Shown piece after piece: positions 1-6,080 of a stretch of 10,539 nucleotides of DNA. Numbering within the stretch: the first letter of the stretch is position 1; every line of letters begins with the position of its first letter. The position numbers were made by a program, and so were the translations under genes. Origin of the DNA: an uncultured Duncaniella sp. (GTDB lineage Bacteria; Bacteroidota; Bacteroidia; Bacteroidales; Muribaculaceae); the NCBI RefSeq assembly GCF_910577345.1, contig NZ_CAJTMT010000049.1, positions 1-10,539 of the forward strand. Reading direction: 5' to 3'. The notes under the pieces are model-generated. The model was not told the DNA's origin. It was given only the letters and a program-made list of their open reading frames with translations, and made no database searches.

Positions 1-91
1 TTTTGTTATTTTTATTTAAGCTGGTGATGGAATCTCCATTGGGACTTCGCAGCTTCCTGATTGCCATCCGGGTAATATTTTTGGCTGCCAT
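1..91 (-). CDS. Partial leftward open frame, unknown protein (N-terminus only)
   Basis: A minus-strand frame starts at ATG 91-89 and stays open to the left edge. A second in-frame ATG lies at 67-65. The visible 30 codons read MAAKNITR then MAIRKLRSPNGDSITS and an Asn/Lys-rich stretch. The start region lies inside the 25-bp tandem repeat: most repeat copies would read MAIRK-Tyr-stop or lack the ATG. In the copy at 81-104 one base is missing, which brings its ATG into frame with the ATG of the copy nearest the window edge. A -7 promoter box on the same strand lies about 90 bases upstream. I recognise no family from so short a stretch, and 30 open codons could occur by chance, so this is tentative. 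Confidence 0.25.
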   Translation of the reverse strand, partial: MAAKNITRMAIRKLRSPNGDSITSLNKNNK

Positions 92-179
92 CCGGTTAAT
101 ATTTCCTGATTGCCTTCCGGGTAATATTTCCTGACTGCCGTCCGGTTAATATTTCCTGATTGCCATCCGGTTTATATTT
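56..179 (-). repeat. 25-bp tandem repeat, five copies
   Basis: Five head-to-tail copies occupy 56-80, 81-104 (24 bp), 105-129, 130-154 and 155-179. On the minus strand each unit begins AAATATTA(A/C)CCGG and continues with ATGGCAATCAGG or a variant. The ATG is present in the copies at 56-80, 81-104 and 155-179, is ACG in 130-154 and AAG in 105-129. Units are contiguous with no spacers, so this is a minisatellite and not a CRISPR array. It lies downstream of a minus-strand promoter box and would form most of the 5' leader of a leftward transcript. Confidence 0.9.
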
Positions 180-182
180 TCT

Positions 183-191
183 GCAAAGATA
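183..191 (-). promoter_or_regulatory. Bacteroidota -7 promoter box, leftward
   Basis: The minus strand reads TATCTTTGC, matching the Bacteroidota -7 consensus TAnnTTTG. A TTTG that could act as the -33 element lies at 207-210 but is only 15 bases upstream, shorter than the usual 19-21. If used, transcription would start near 176 and run leftward through the 25-bp repeats to the partial frame at the window edge. Confidence 0.45.
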
Positions 192-234
192 GGCATACGT
201 TCCTGTCAAAAGGTGCGATAATGCAAAACTGAGG

Positions 235-292
235 ATAAAATTAAGGCCAAAGAACGAGCAGCAAACCTTTCGTTCTTTGGCCTTAATTTTAT
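235..292. terminator. Long perfect hairpin, probable bidirectional terminator
   Basis: The arm at 237-257 is the exact reverse complement of 270-290 (21 bp, 12-base loop), and two more pairs extend the stem to 235 and 292. The stem has a GGCC-containing core and ends in AAAATT/AATTTT, so either strand would finish with a short U-tract. It lies about 140 bases past the stop of the MCE-like gene, between that gene and the leftward promoter near 187. A terminator for the minus-strand operon is the simplest reading. An unusually long perfect stem could also be a REP-like or mRNA-stabilising element. Confidence 0.55.
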
Positions 293-384
293 GAGATTTT
301 TGGCCTTAAGAGTTATGAGTTCTTTAATCTTAAGATATTCCTTTGAGCCTAAGACTTATGAATTCCTTAGCCTTAATTTTAAGC
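273..384. repeat. Degenerate ~24-bp direct repeat
   Basis: Related units start at 273, 297, 321 (shortened to about 18 bp), 339 and 363. They share a pattern close to TTCTTTGGCCTTAA followed by a TTATGAG-like tail. The first unit is also the right arm of the hairpin at 235-292. The last unit holds a small palindrome at 373-384 (CTTAA/TTAAG). No gene is visible in 92-429, which holds only these repeats, the hairpin and the leftward promoter box. Confidence 0.6.
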
Positions 385-429
385 GTATCCTCTGTGTTTT
401 TTCAGATAAGATTCCGGGAACAGGCTTTA

Positions 430-1353
430 TCAGAATATCTTGATGGAGGGGATATAGCGTTTGGGTTGTTTTTTGAGGTCGCGGAGGATGCTGTCGACAT
501 CGGCGGCGCTGTTGTTGAGATTGTGGTAGAGCGAGGGGTCGTTGAGGAGAAGGCCGAGAGTCGAATTGGTTGAGTTGAGCTGTGCGGTAGCCTCGTCGAG
601 ATGAGCTGTGATGCGGTTGATATTGCGCATGGTCGAATCAAGAGGCATCTCCTTCAAATCTTCCGAAAGGACAGCGAGAGCGGCTGAAATCTGTGTGAGA
701 TTAGCCGAGAGATCCTTGACATTGGCCATCGTGCCGTTGGCACTGTTGACAAGCATCGGGACACCCTTCATGGCTGCATTGAGATGGTTTGTCGACACTT
801 CAAGATTAGCCATGATATTGTCAAGACGCTTGATTGAGCTTGCGAGAGCAGGATCGGTGGTGAGTGTAGTCAAAGCCACGACGAGCGAATCGATATGGGG
901 AGCGATGGTCATGATCGAAGGCATCAGCTCATTGCCGAGCTTGTCGACCATTCCGCCCATTGTCTCACCTTCAAGCCTGGCACCGACCTCGCAATATTCA
1001 GTGCCGGAAGCCATCTTAAGCTCCACGCTCGAAGTGCCGAGCATATCGGTGACGATTGCAGCCTTTGTGCCCACCGGAACACGGAGCTGCTTGTCGAGAC
1101 TGAGTTCCACAAGCACATGGCCGGGATTATCGTACTCATAATTGATTTCGCGTACAAGACCGACCTTGAATCCGTTGAGGGTCACAGGCGCGGACTGTGT
1201 GAGCCCCGCGACGTTTGTATATGAGGCGTAATAATAGTTGGCTGACTTGAATACATTGATACCCTTCAGGTAGTCTATACCGAAGAAAAGTATCAGCAGC
1301 GAGAGCAACACGCTTGCTCCGATGATGAGTTCCTTAGAGAATTTTGTTTTCAT
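430..1353 (-). CDS. MCE-domain (MlaD-like) membrane-anchored lipid-trafficking protein
   Basis: This 307-residue protein has one N-terminal membrane anchor (about residues 9-27) and then an MCE domain (about 37-115: YASYTNVAGL, GFKVGLVREI, VPVGTKAAIV, LGTSSVELK). A long alpha-helical region with Asn/Leu/Asp-rich heptads fills about 135-295. MCE proteins form periplasmic rings or tubes that pass phospholipids between inner and outer membrane, usually with an MlaE permease and MlaF ATPase. Neither partner is in this window. The tail KKQPKRYIPSIKIF resembles the NPKRY-type tail of Bacteroidota MlaD-like proteins. It follows the amidase on the same strand with a 104-base gap in which I see no promoter box, so the two are probably co-transcribed. 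The start is ATG. The family is secure; the lipid cargo is unknown. Confidence 0.9.
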   Translation of the reverse strand: MKTKFSKELIIGASVLLSLLILFFGIDYLKGINVFKSANYYYASYTNVAGLTQSAPVTLNGFKVGLVREINYEYDNPGHVLVELSLDKQLRVPVGTKAAIVTDMLGTSSVELKMASGTEYCEVGARLEGETMGGMVDKLGNELMPSIMTIAPHIDSLVVALTTLTTDPALASSIKRLDNIMANLEVSTNHLNAAMKGVPMLVNSANGTMANVKDLSANLTQISAALAVLSEDLKEMPLDSTMRNINRITAHLDEATAQLNSTNSTLGLLLNDPSLYHNLNNSAADVDSILRDLKKQPKRYIPSIKIF

Positions 1354-1457
1354 AATCAGTTGGTAAGTCTATGGCCGTATGGCTGATTAGTTTGATTGAT
1401 GACTGAATTGAACCTGGAGAGGGGTTGGGATTATTTTGAGGATAATATTTTTCAGAA

Positions 1458-2600
1458 TCACTTCACTCGTTTGCCGTCGCGGGTCTTTATGACGAAGGCG
1501 TCGCCGAAAAGCTTCTTGACTTTTTTCAGACCTGCGTTGGCTTCCGACATGGAGGAATATTCACCGTATGTGTATTTATATGTCTTGCCGTCCTTATAGT
1601 AATCCACAGGAGAAAGGCCTTTCAGATGGGAATCTTTCTTCTTCAGGACTGTCGGCGAGGTGAGGAACTGGATTTTATAGACAACCCCTCCGGCGTTTAC
1701 CTGAGACTTCGGAGTGGCAGACTCGGATTTTGCAGCTTTCCCGGCAACTTCCACCTCCGTTTCGCGCACATCCTCCGTGGTCGGAATGACTTTCGAAGAA
1801 GAAGACGACGACGAGCGCGACGAACTGTTCTTGCGGAAACGCTCTATACCGTTGTAGATGGCGCGCGCAAGTTTCTCCTGTCCTGCCTCTGAAGCCATGA
1901 ACTTCTCCATGCGCGGATTGCAGATATAGTCAAGCTCAACAAGGATTGCAGGCATACTGGTCCCGACAAGCACCCAGAACGGAGCTTGACGGACACCGTT
2001 GTTCTTGCGTCCGGCTGTACGGACAAGCTCATTCTGCACAGCTTCTGCAAGATCAATGCTCTGGTCCATGTTGGAATGTTGCATCATCTCGAACGCGATA
2101 TAGCTCTCGGCCGACGATGGGTCGAAGCCTTCATACGTTGTAGAGTAGTCCGATTCAAGCTTCATCACGGCATTCTCGCGCATAGCGACACTCAGGTTGG
2201 TATCGCTCTTCTTGAGACCGAGCGTATAGACCGCAGCACCATTGATGGTGGAGTGCATCGGTGATTTCTTATCAATTGAGTTGGCATGGATCGACACGAA
2301 AATGTCGGCCTTCTTGCGCTTGGCGATATTGGGACGCTCCTTGAGGGTCACGAAATAATCACCGTCGCGGGTCATTTCGGCCTTTGCATCCTTCATCTTT
2401 GAATTGATGAGCTTCTGAAGTTTCTTTGCCACAGCCAGATTGACGGTCTTTTCATTGGTGCGCCGTCCGAGAGCGCCGGCGTCCTTACCACCATGACCGG
2501 GATCTATCATGACAACGAATTCCTTGTCAGTCTCCGCATTGGCGACCACAGGGAAGAGCATAATGACAATGAGTATTTTTATGATTTTTGTCAGTGACAT
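1458..2600 (-). CDS. N-acetylmuramoyl-L-alanine amidase (Amidase_3) with SPOR-like tail
   Basis: This zinc amidase cleaves the bond between N-acetylmuramic acid and the peptide stem of peptidoglycan during wall turnover and daughter-cell separation. The 380-residue form from ATG 2598-2600 has a signal peptide (about 1-22, ending VVANA). The Amidase_3 domain (about 28-255) carries the expected zinc and catalytic residues: His36 in DPGHGG, Glu50 in NEKTVNLA, His105 in SIHANS, and Glu222 in VELDYICNP. A serine-rich linker (259-269) leads to a SPOR-like domain (about 306-377), a fold that binds denuded glycan strands at division sites. An upstream TTG at 2621 is possible, but the -7 box at 2629-2637 places the transcript start almost on it, so the ATG is preferred. 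It is the first gene of a probable operon with the MCE protein. Confidence 0.93.
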   Translation of the reverse strand: MSLTKIIKILIVIMLFPVVANAETDKEFVVMIDPGHGGKDAGALGRRTNEKTVNLAVAKKLQKLINSKMKDAKAEMTRDGDYFVTLKERPNIAKRKKADIFVSIHANSIDKKSPMHSTINGAAVYTLGLKKSDTNLSVAMRENAVMKLESDYSTTYEGFDPSSAESYIAFEMMQHSNMDQSIDLAEAVQNELVRTAGRKNNGVRQAPFWVLVGTSMPAILVELDYICNPRMEKFMASEAGQEKLARAIYNGIERFRKNSSSRSSSSSSSKVIPTTEDVRETEVEVAGKAAKSESATPKSQVNAGGVVYKIQFLTSPTVLKKKDSHLKGLSPVDYYKDGKTYKYTYGEYSSMSEANAGLKKVKKLFGDAFVIKTRDGKRVK

Positions 2601-2628
2601 GCGGGTAAATTTCTCAGACAAATTTTAG

Positions 2629-2637
2629 GCAAAGTTA
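2629..2637 (-). promoter_or_regulatory. -7 promoter box of the amidase/MCE operon
   Basis: The minus strand reads TAACTTTGC, a full match to TAnnTTTG. The transcript would start near 2623, leaving a leader of about 22 bases before the ATG at 2600. I see no convincing -33 TTG at the usual distance. Confidence 0.6.
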
Positions 2638-2700
2638 GCAAAACTCTCCCTAAATGCCATTTATTGAATTAAAATTTATGCAGAAATGCCAAAAATTAGC

Positions 2701-2708
2701 TACTTTTG
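2701..2708 (+). promoter_or_regulatory. -7 promoter box of the GldB-like gene
   Basis: TACTTTTG matches TAnnTTTG. Transcription would begin near 2714, which excludes the in-frame ATG at 2654 and supports a start at 2738 or 2768. It is divergent from the amidase promoter about 65 bases away. No good -33 element is visible. Confidence 0.5.
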
Positions 2709-2737
2709 AACAATCATACCCATATAGATTGTTCATT

Positions 2738-3724
2738 ATGGCTACATATATTTCACTTTTGAAATCCATGCGGAGCAAGGCCGGAAAGATTGCACTACCT
2801 GTCCTTGCCGCTCTCATGACCGCAGCACTCCCCTCATGCGGAGGTGCGGACGAAGCCGTCACGCCTATAAGCGTCCACAGGCTCGACCATGCCCTGCTGT
2901 CGTGCAATCTCTCCGACTCCACGCTCCTCCGTCCTGCCGAAGTTCTCTTCCGGCTCTCCGGCTACGGTGAATTGAACGATTCGACTCTTGCGGTATATGC
3001 TGCGAATCCGTCAATCAACATGCTTGCCCACGCCACCGATTCCGTATGGAAAAACACGGAAGCGTTCAGCAGGCCTCTTGGAAAGATGAAAGCCAATTTC
3101 AACCGCATTTTTCCGGATGTAAGCTTTCCGGGAGTCTATGCAATCATCTCTCCCTTCAATCAATCGGTCTTCACAGCCGACAGTTTGCTCTATGTCGGTT
3201 TAAACCACTATCTCGGTGCCGACTATCCTCCATACGCCTACTTTCCGGACTATATCCGCGTCCGCAAGACACCGGAGCGACTCATGCCCGACATAGCAGA
3301 GACCATCCTGCGCAGGGATTATCCCTACGCCCCGCAGGAGGAATATCCGACAGTGCTGTCGCGCTTACTATATGAGGGTGCGCTCATAGAGGCCGAGATG
3401 CAACTTGCGGGTGTAAGCGAGCAGCAAGCCCTCGGCTATGATGACTCACAGATGGAATGGCTAATGAAAAACGAGCGACAACTGTGGGAGACTATTGTCG
3501 GGAGAAAATACCTGTTCAGCACAGACAGTCAGCTTGCAGCCTCATTGGTGAATCTTGCGCCGTTCACATCGGTATTCGGACAGGAGGTCCCCGGAGCTGC
3601 CGGCCGCTTCATCGGACACCGCATCGTCAATGCCTATCTCGACAACCGCGCCATCCCCATCCCGCAGCTCCTCACTCCCGACTTTTATGAATCGGAAACA
3701 GCCCTGCAGGATGCGAGGTATTGA
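2738..3724 (+). CDS. GldB-family lipoprotein
   Basis: This 328-residue protein has a lipoprotein signal: a hydrophobic segment ending AALPSC, with the lipidated Cys at residue 34 (residue 24 if translation starts at ATG 2768, which gives an equally good signal peptide). The body resembles the GldB gliding-motility lipoprotein family: an HRLDHALL opening, a central NHYLGADYPPY segment, a PDIAETILRRDYPY segment, and a late GRFIGHRIVNAYLDNR segment. Its length of about 320 residues fits the family. GldB is essential for gliding in Flavobacterium, but homologues are common in non-gliding gut Bacteroidales, where their role is unknown; an envelope role is inferred only from lipidation. It stands alone, divergent from the amidase and convergent with the beta-barrel gene. 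A longer form from ATG 2654 is unlikely because it would hide the signal peptide and precede the promoter. Confidence 0.8.
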   Translation: MATYISLLKSMRSKAGKIALPVLAALMTAALPSCGGADEAVTPISVHRLDHALLSCNLSDSTLLRPAEVLFRLSGYGELNDSTLAVYAANPSINMLAHATDSVWKNTEAFSRPLGKMKANFNRIFPDVSFPGVYAIISPFNQSVFTADSLLYVGLNHYLGADYPPYAYFPDYIRVRKTPERLMPDIAETILRRDYPYAPQEEYPTVLSRLLYEGALIEAEMQLAGVSEQQALGYDDSQMEWLMKNERQLWETIVGRKYLFSTDSQLAASLVNLAPFTSVFGQEVPGAAGRFIGHRIVNAYLDNRAIPIPQLLTPDFYESETALQDARY

Positions 3725-3735
3725 GGAGGGGGCTA

Positions 3736-3788
3736 GCCTAATAAGTTAATAAGTCTAATAGGCCTAATAAGCCTAATAGGGCCAATAA
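3736..3788 (+). repeat. 9-nt tandem repeat array, left arm (six units)
   Basis: Six contiguous units start at 3736, 3745 (8 nt), 3753, 3762, 3771 and 3780. The consensus is GCCTAATAA with G(T/C)CTAATAG variants. The array is the reverse complement of the larger array at 3841-3948. Bases 3748-3778 pair perfectly with 3878-3908 (31 bp). Confidence 0.85.
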
Positions 3789-3793
3789 CATAG

Positions 3794-3840
3794 AAAAAAG
3801 CCGATAAGGCAGCGAAGAGCTGCCTTATCGGCCTTATTTA
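3794..3840. terminator. Bidirectional terminator between convergent genes
   Basis: A perfect 14-bp GC-rich stem (3800-3813 with 3819-3832) closes a 5-base loop. It has an A-run on the left (3794-3799) and a T-rich run on the right (3834-3839), so it can work on both strands. It lies between the convergent GldB-like and beta-barrel genes, at the centre of the opposed 9-nt repeat arrays. Confidence 0.8.
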
Positions 3841-3948
3841 TTATCAGGCTTATTGGGCCTATTAGACTTATTGGGCTTATTAGGCTTATTAGGCCTATTA
3901 GACTTATTTAACTTATCAGCCCTATCAGCCCTATTAGCCTTATTATCC
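3841..3948 (+). repeat. 9-nt tandem repeat array, right arm (twelve units)
   Basis: Twelve units follow in exact 9-nt register from 3841 to 3948. The consensus is (T/C)TATTAGGC, with variants TTATTGGGC, CTATTAGAC, TTATCAGGC and CTATCAGCC. The array runs up to the stop codon of the beta-barrel gene and is the inverted counterpart of 3736-3788. Variation between units is mostly at positions 1, 5, 7 and 8. Confidence 0.9.
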
Positions 3949-3949
3949 C

Positions 3950-4573
3950 TTAAAAATAGTATGCCACACGGATATCCCATGTGCGGTTGCGGGCGCTGTA
4001 GTCGGTGAGGACTTTGGCTTTCATCGTGTAGGTCATGCCCCAGGTATAGGAGGCCGTGAGCTGCCAGCGCTTGAAAATCTCTGCACCGATACCTGCGGTC
4101 AAACCGAGGTCGCCACCGGAAAATTTGATTGCGTCACACTTCGTATGACCGGCCTGGATATTGAATACCGGACCACCGAAAACAATCGGTGCAAGATAGT
4201 CCTCGAAGCCCTGCATACGGGTGTATTTGAATTTCAGATTAAACGGAATCTGGATGTTGTGGACATTGATGCGCTCCTTCGAGGCATAGCCCTGCGACTC
4301 CCACATCGGGTAATCACCGAGATTGAGCGTGGCACCGAGCATCTCGTAACGCAGACCTATGTCGATACCGAAACCAATACCGGGAAACATCATTTCACCG
4401 TTGATACCGGCCGACGCACCAACGGCATCACCTATGGTCAGGATGTCCTGCTTGAATTTCAGAGTATTTACATTGACACCGGCGATCGAGCCCCAGCGGA
4501 ACTGGGCATTGGCTACACTTGCGCCGCAAAGCGCTACGACGGCTATCAATAATGTGATAAGTTTTCTTTTCAT
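3950..4573 (-). CDS. Small outer-membrane beta-barrel protein (PorT-like/OMP_b-brl)
   Basis: This 207-residue protein has a clear signal peptide (1-23, ending SVANA before Gln-Phe). Alternating hydrophobic/polar strands follow, for example GIGFGIDIGLRYEML, INVHNIQIPFNLKFKY, GLTAGIGAEIF and WQLTASYTWGMTYTM. It ends RVAYYF, whose terminal Phe fits the C-terminal signal used for outer-membrane barrel insertion. The IPFNLKFKY strand and GGPVF turn are typical of Bacteroidota PorT-like barrels of about 200 residues. True PorT takes part in type IX secretion, but many homologues are uncharacterised and no other secretion genes are nearby, so I give no gene name. It is a single gene transcribed divergently from the C1 peptidase and convergent with the GldB-like gene across the 9-nt repeats. 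Confidence 0.82.
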   Translation of the reverse strand: MKRKLITLLIAVVALCGASVANAQFRWGSIAGVNVNTLKFKQDILTIGDAVGASAGINGEMMFPGIGFGIDIGLRYEMLGATLNLGDYPMWESQGYASKERINVHNIQIPFNLKFKYTRMQGFEDYLAPIVFGGPVFNIQAGHTKCDAIKFSGGDLGLTAGIGAEIFKRWQLTASYTWGMTYTMKAKVLTDYSARNRTWDIRVAYYF

Positions 4574-4633
4574 GAGGAAAAATTACGGGGTAGTATGAAT
4601 TTTTTGTGGAGAGTATATCCGATAATAAGCGCA

Positions 4634-4641
4634 CAAAGTTA
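4634..4641 (-). promoter_or_regulatory. -7 promoter box of the beta-barrel gene
   Basis: The minus strand reads TAACTTTG, a full match to the Bacteroidota -7 box. Transcription would begin near 4628, giving a leader of about 55 bases. No good -33 match is visible. Confidence 0.6.
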
Positions 4642-4661
4642 CAACTTTTTCTTTAAAATCC

Positions 4662-4692
4662 TTGAATTGCCATAAATTTATAATAACTTTGC
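4662..4692 (+). promoter_or_regulatory. Promoter of the C1 peptidase gene (-33 and -7)
   Basis: TTG at 4662-4664 is separated by 19 bases from TAACTTTGC at 4684-4692, a well-spaced Bacteroidota promoter. Transcription would start near 4698, leaving an AT-rich leader of about 83 bases with no Shine-Dalgarno sequence. It is back-to-back with the beta-barrel promoter, whose -7 box is only about 20 bases away. Confidence 0.75.
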
Positions 4693-4780
4693 AATAGATA
4701 TATCACACCTTGAAAATACCAACGGAGAAATATTCTAAAATTCATACACAATACAAACTCATCAACCATCAGTCACAGCA

Positions 4781-5977
4781 ATGAAGAAATATTTATTCGG
4801 AGCGATGGCTCTCTGTGTAGCTCTCGGCGCACAGGCCAAGGACAAGAAAACCGAAGACGACAAGACCGGAGGCTTCAAATTCACAGATGTCAAGGTCGTG
4901 AAGACCACCCCCGTGAAGGATCAGAACAAATCGGGAACATGCTGGAGCTTCTCGGGCATCTCTTTCCTTGAAGACGAAATCCTCCGCAAGACCGGCAAGG
5001 AAGTCGACCTCAGCGAGATGTTTGTCGTGCGTCACTGCTACAACGACAAGGCCGACAAATATATCCGCATGAACGGTACCATCAATTTTGCCCAGGGTGG
5101 CAGCACCCTCGACGTTCCATACGTCATGGTGAACTATGGTCTCGTTCCCGAAGAAGCATACCGCGGACTCGAATACGGCGCTGAAAAGCACGAACATGCT
5201 GAACTCAGCGACGCCTTCGGTGCGTTTGTGAAGTCAATCAACTCCAACAAGACCAAATCTCCCGCTTGGAAGAAGGCATTCGGCGGTATGCTCGACGCAT
5301 ACTTCGGCCAGCTCCCCGAATCGTTCCAATATGAGGGCAAGACCTACACCCCGCAGAGCTTCGCACAGTCGCTCGGCATCAATGCCGCCGACTATGTGCC
5401 CGTGACTTCATTCACCCACCATCCCTTCTATCAGCCTTTCGCAATCGAGGTTGCCGACAACTGGCTCTGGGAGAAATACCACAATGTCCCCATGGAGGAA
5501 ATGAAGGCTATCGTCGACAATGCCATCGACAACGGCTACTCTGTGGCATGGGCTGCAGACGTCAGCGAACCCGGCTTCAAGTGGACAAACGGCTATGCTG
5601 TAATCCCCAAGAAAAAGACAGCCAACGACCTCTCAGGCACCGAGCTTTCACGTTGGGTGAAACTCAGCGACCGTGAACGCGAGGCTGAGGCCAACAAAAT
5701 CGACGGTCCCACAGAGGAAATCACCGTCACTCAGGAACTCCGTCAGGAAATGTTTGACAAGCAGGAGACCACCGATGACCACGGTATGGTAATCGTCGGC
5801 AAGGCTGTTGACCAGAAAGGCAACAAATATTATAAGGTGAAAAACTCATGGGATACCAACCAGATTTACGACGGTTTCTTCTATGTATCCGAGCCTTATT
5901 TCCTCGCCAAGACTCTTGACATTCTCGTGAACCGCGAGGCTATCCCTGCTGAAATCGCAAAGAAAATGAATCTCTAA
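4781..5977 (+). CDS. Secreted C1-family cysteine peptidase (PepC/bleomycin hydrolase type)
   Basis: This 398-residue papain-fold peptidase has the aminopeptidase C/bleomycin hydrolase (C1B) arrangement. The catalytic site is complete: Gln48 and Cys54 in PVKDQNKSGTCWSFS, His334 in DDHGMVIVG, and Asn355 in VKNSWD. The long insertion between Cys and His is typical of this subfamily. Unlike cytosolic PepC, it has a signal peptide (1-19, ending LGAQA), so it should act in the periplasm or be exported, most likely trimming peptides for uptake. The C-terminus is AKKMNL; in C1B enzymes the tail can sit in the active site and set the cleavage mode. Codon use is strongly biased to C-ending codons (GAC, AAC, ATC, GGC), which together with a near-ideal promoter suggests high expression. 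Single gene with its own terminator. Confidence 0.93.
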   Translation: MKKYLFGAMALCVALGAQAKDKKTEDDKTGGFKFTDVKVVKTTPVKDQNKSGTCWSFSGISFLEDEILRKTGKEVDLSEMFVVRHCYNDKADKYIRMNGTINFAQGGSTLDVPYVMVNYGLVPEEAYRGLEYGAEKHEHAELSDAFGAFVKSINSNKTKSPAWKKAFGGMLDAYFGQLPESFQYEGKTYTPQSFAQSLGINAADYVPVTSFTHHPFYQPFAIEVADNWLWEKYHNVPMEEMKAIVDNAIDNGYSVAWAADVSEPGFKWTNGYAVIPKKKTANDLSGTELSRWVKLSDREREAEANKIDGPTEEITVTQELRQEMFDKQETTDDHGMVIVGKAVDQKGNKYYKVKNSWDTNQIYDGFFYVSEPYFLAKTLDILVNREAIPAEIAKKMNL

Positions 5978-6008
5978 GATTTTCTTAAAGTCTATATCCA
6001 ATTAATTT

Positions 6009-6060
6009 AATAAGGAACAGGAAAGATCCGGAATACCCGCAATCTTTCCTGTTTCTTATT
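6009..6060. terminator. Bidirectional terminator between peptidase and transporter
   Basis: An 18-bp stem (6009-6026 with 6043-6060, one G-T pair) with a 16-base loop is followed on the plus strand by a T-run to 6064. AT-rich sequence on the left allows use on the minus strand as well. It lies about 30 bases past the peptidase stop and 20 bases past the transporter stop, so it can serve both convergent genes. Confidence 0.8.
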
Positions 6061-6080
6061 TTTTATATCTGTTTGTCTTT

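Noticed and set aside
56..179. CRISPR-like regular repeat array
   Set aside because: The 25-bp units are directly contiguous with no unique spacers, and no cas genes are present.
343..1224. Plus-strand open frames opposite the MCE-like gene
   Set aside because: They are antisense shadows of the MCE-domain gene, without recognisable protein features or promoters.
2654..2737. N-terminal extension of the GldB-like protein from ATG 2654
   Set aside because: It precedes the -7 box at 2701-2708 and would place 28 polar/mixed residues before the lipoprotein signal peptide.
3736..3948. Insertion-sequence or MITE remnant suggested by the long inverted repeat
   Set aside because: The arms are made of 9-nt tandem units with a terminator at the centre, and no target-site duplication or transposase fragment is evident, so a repeat-expanded terminator region is the better reading.
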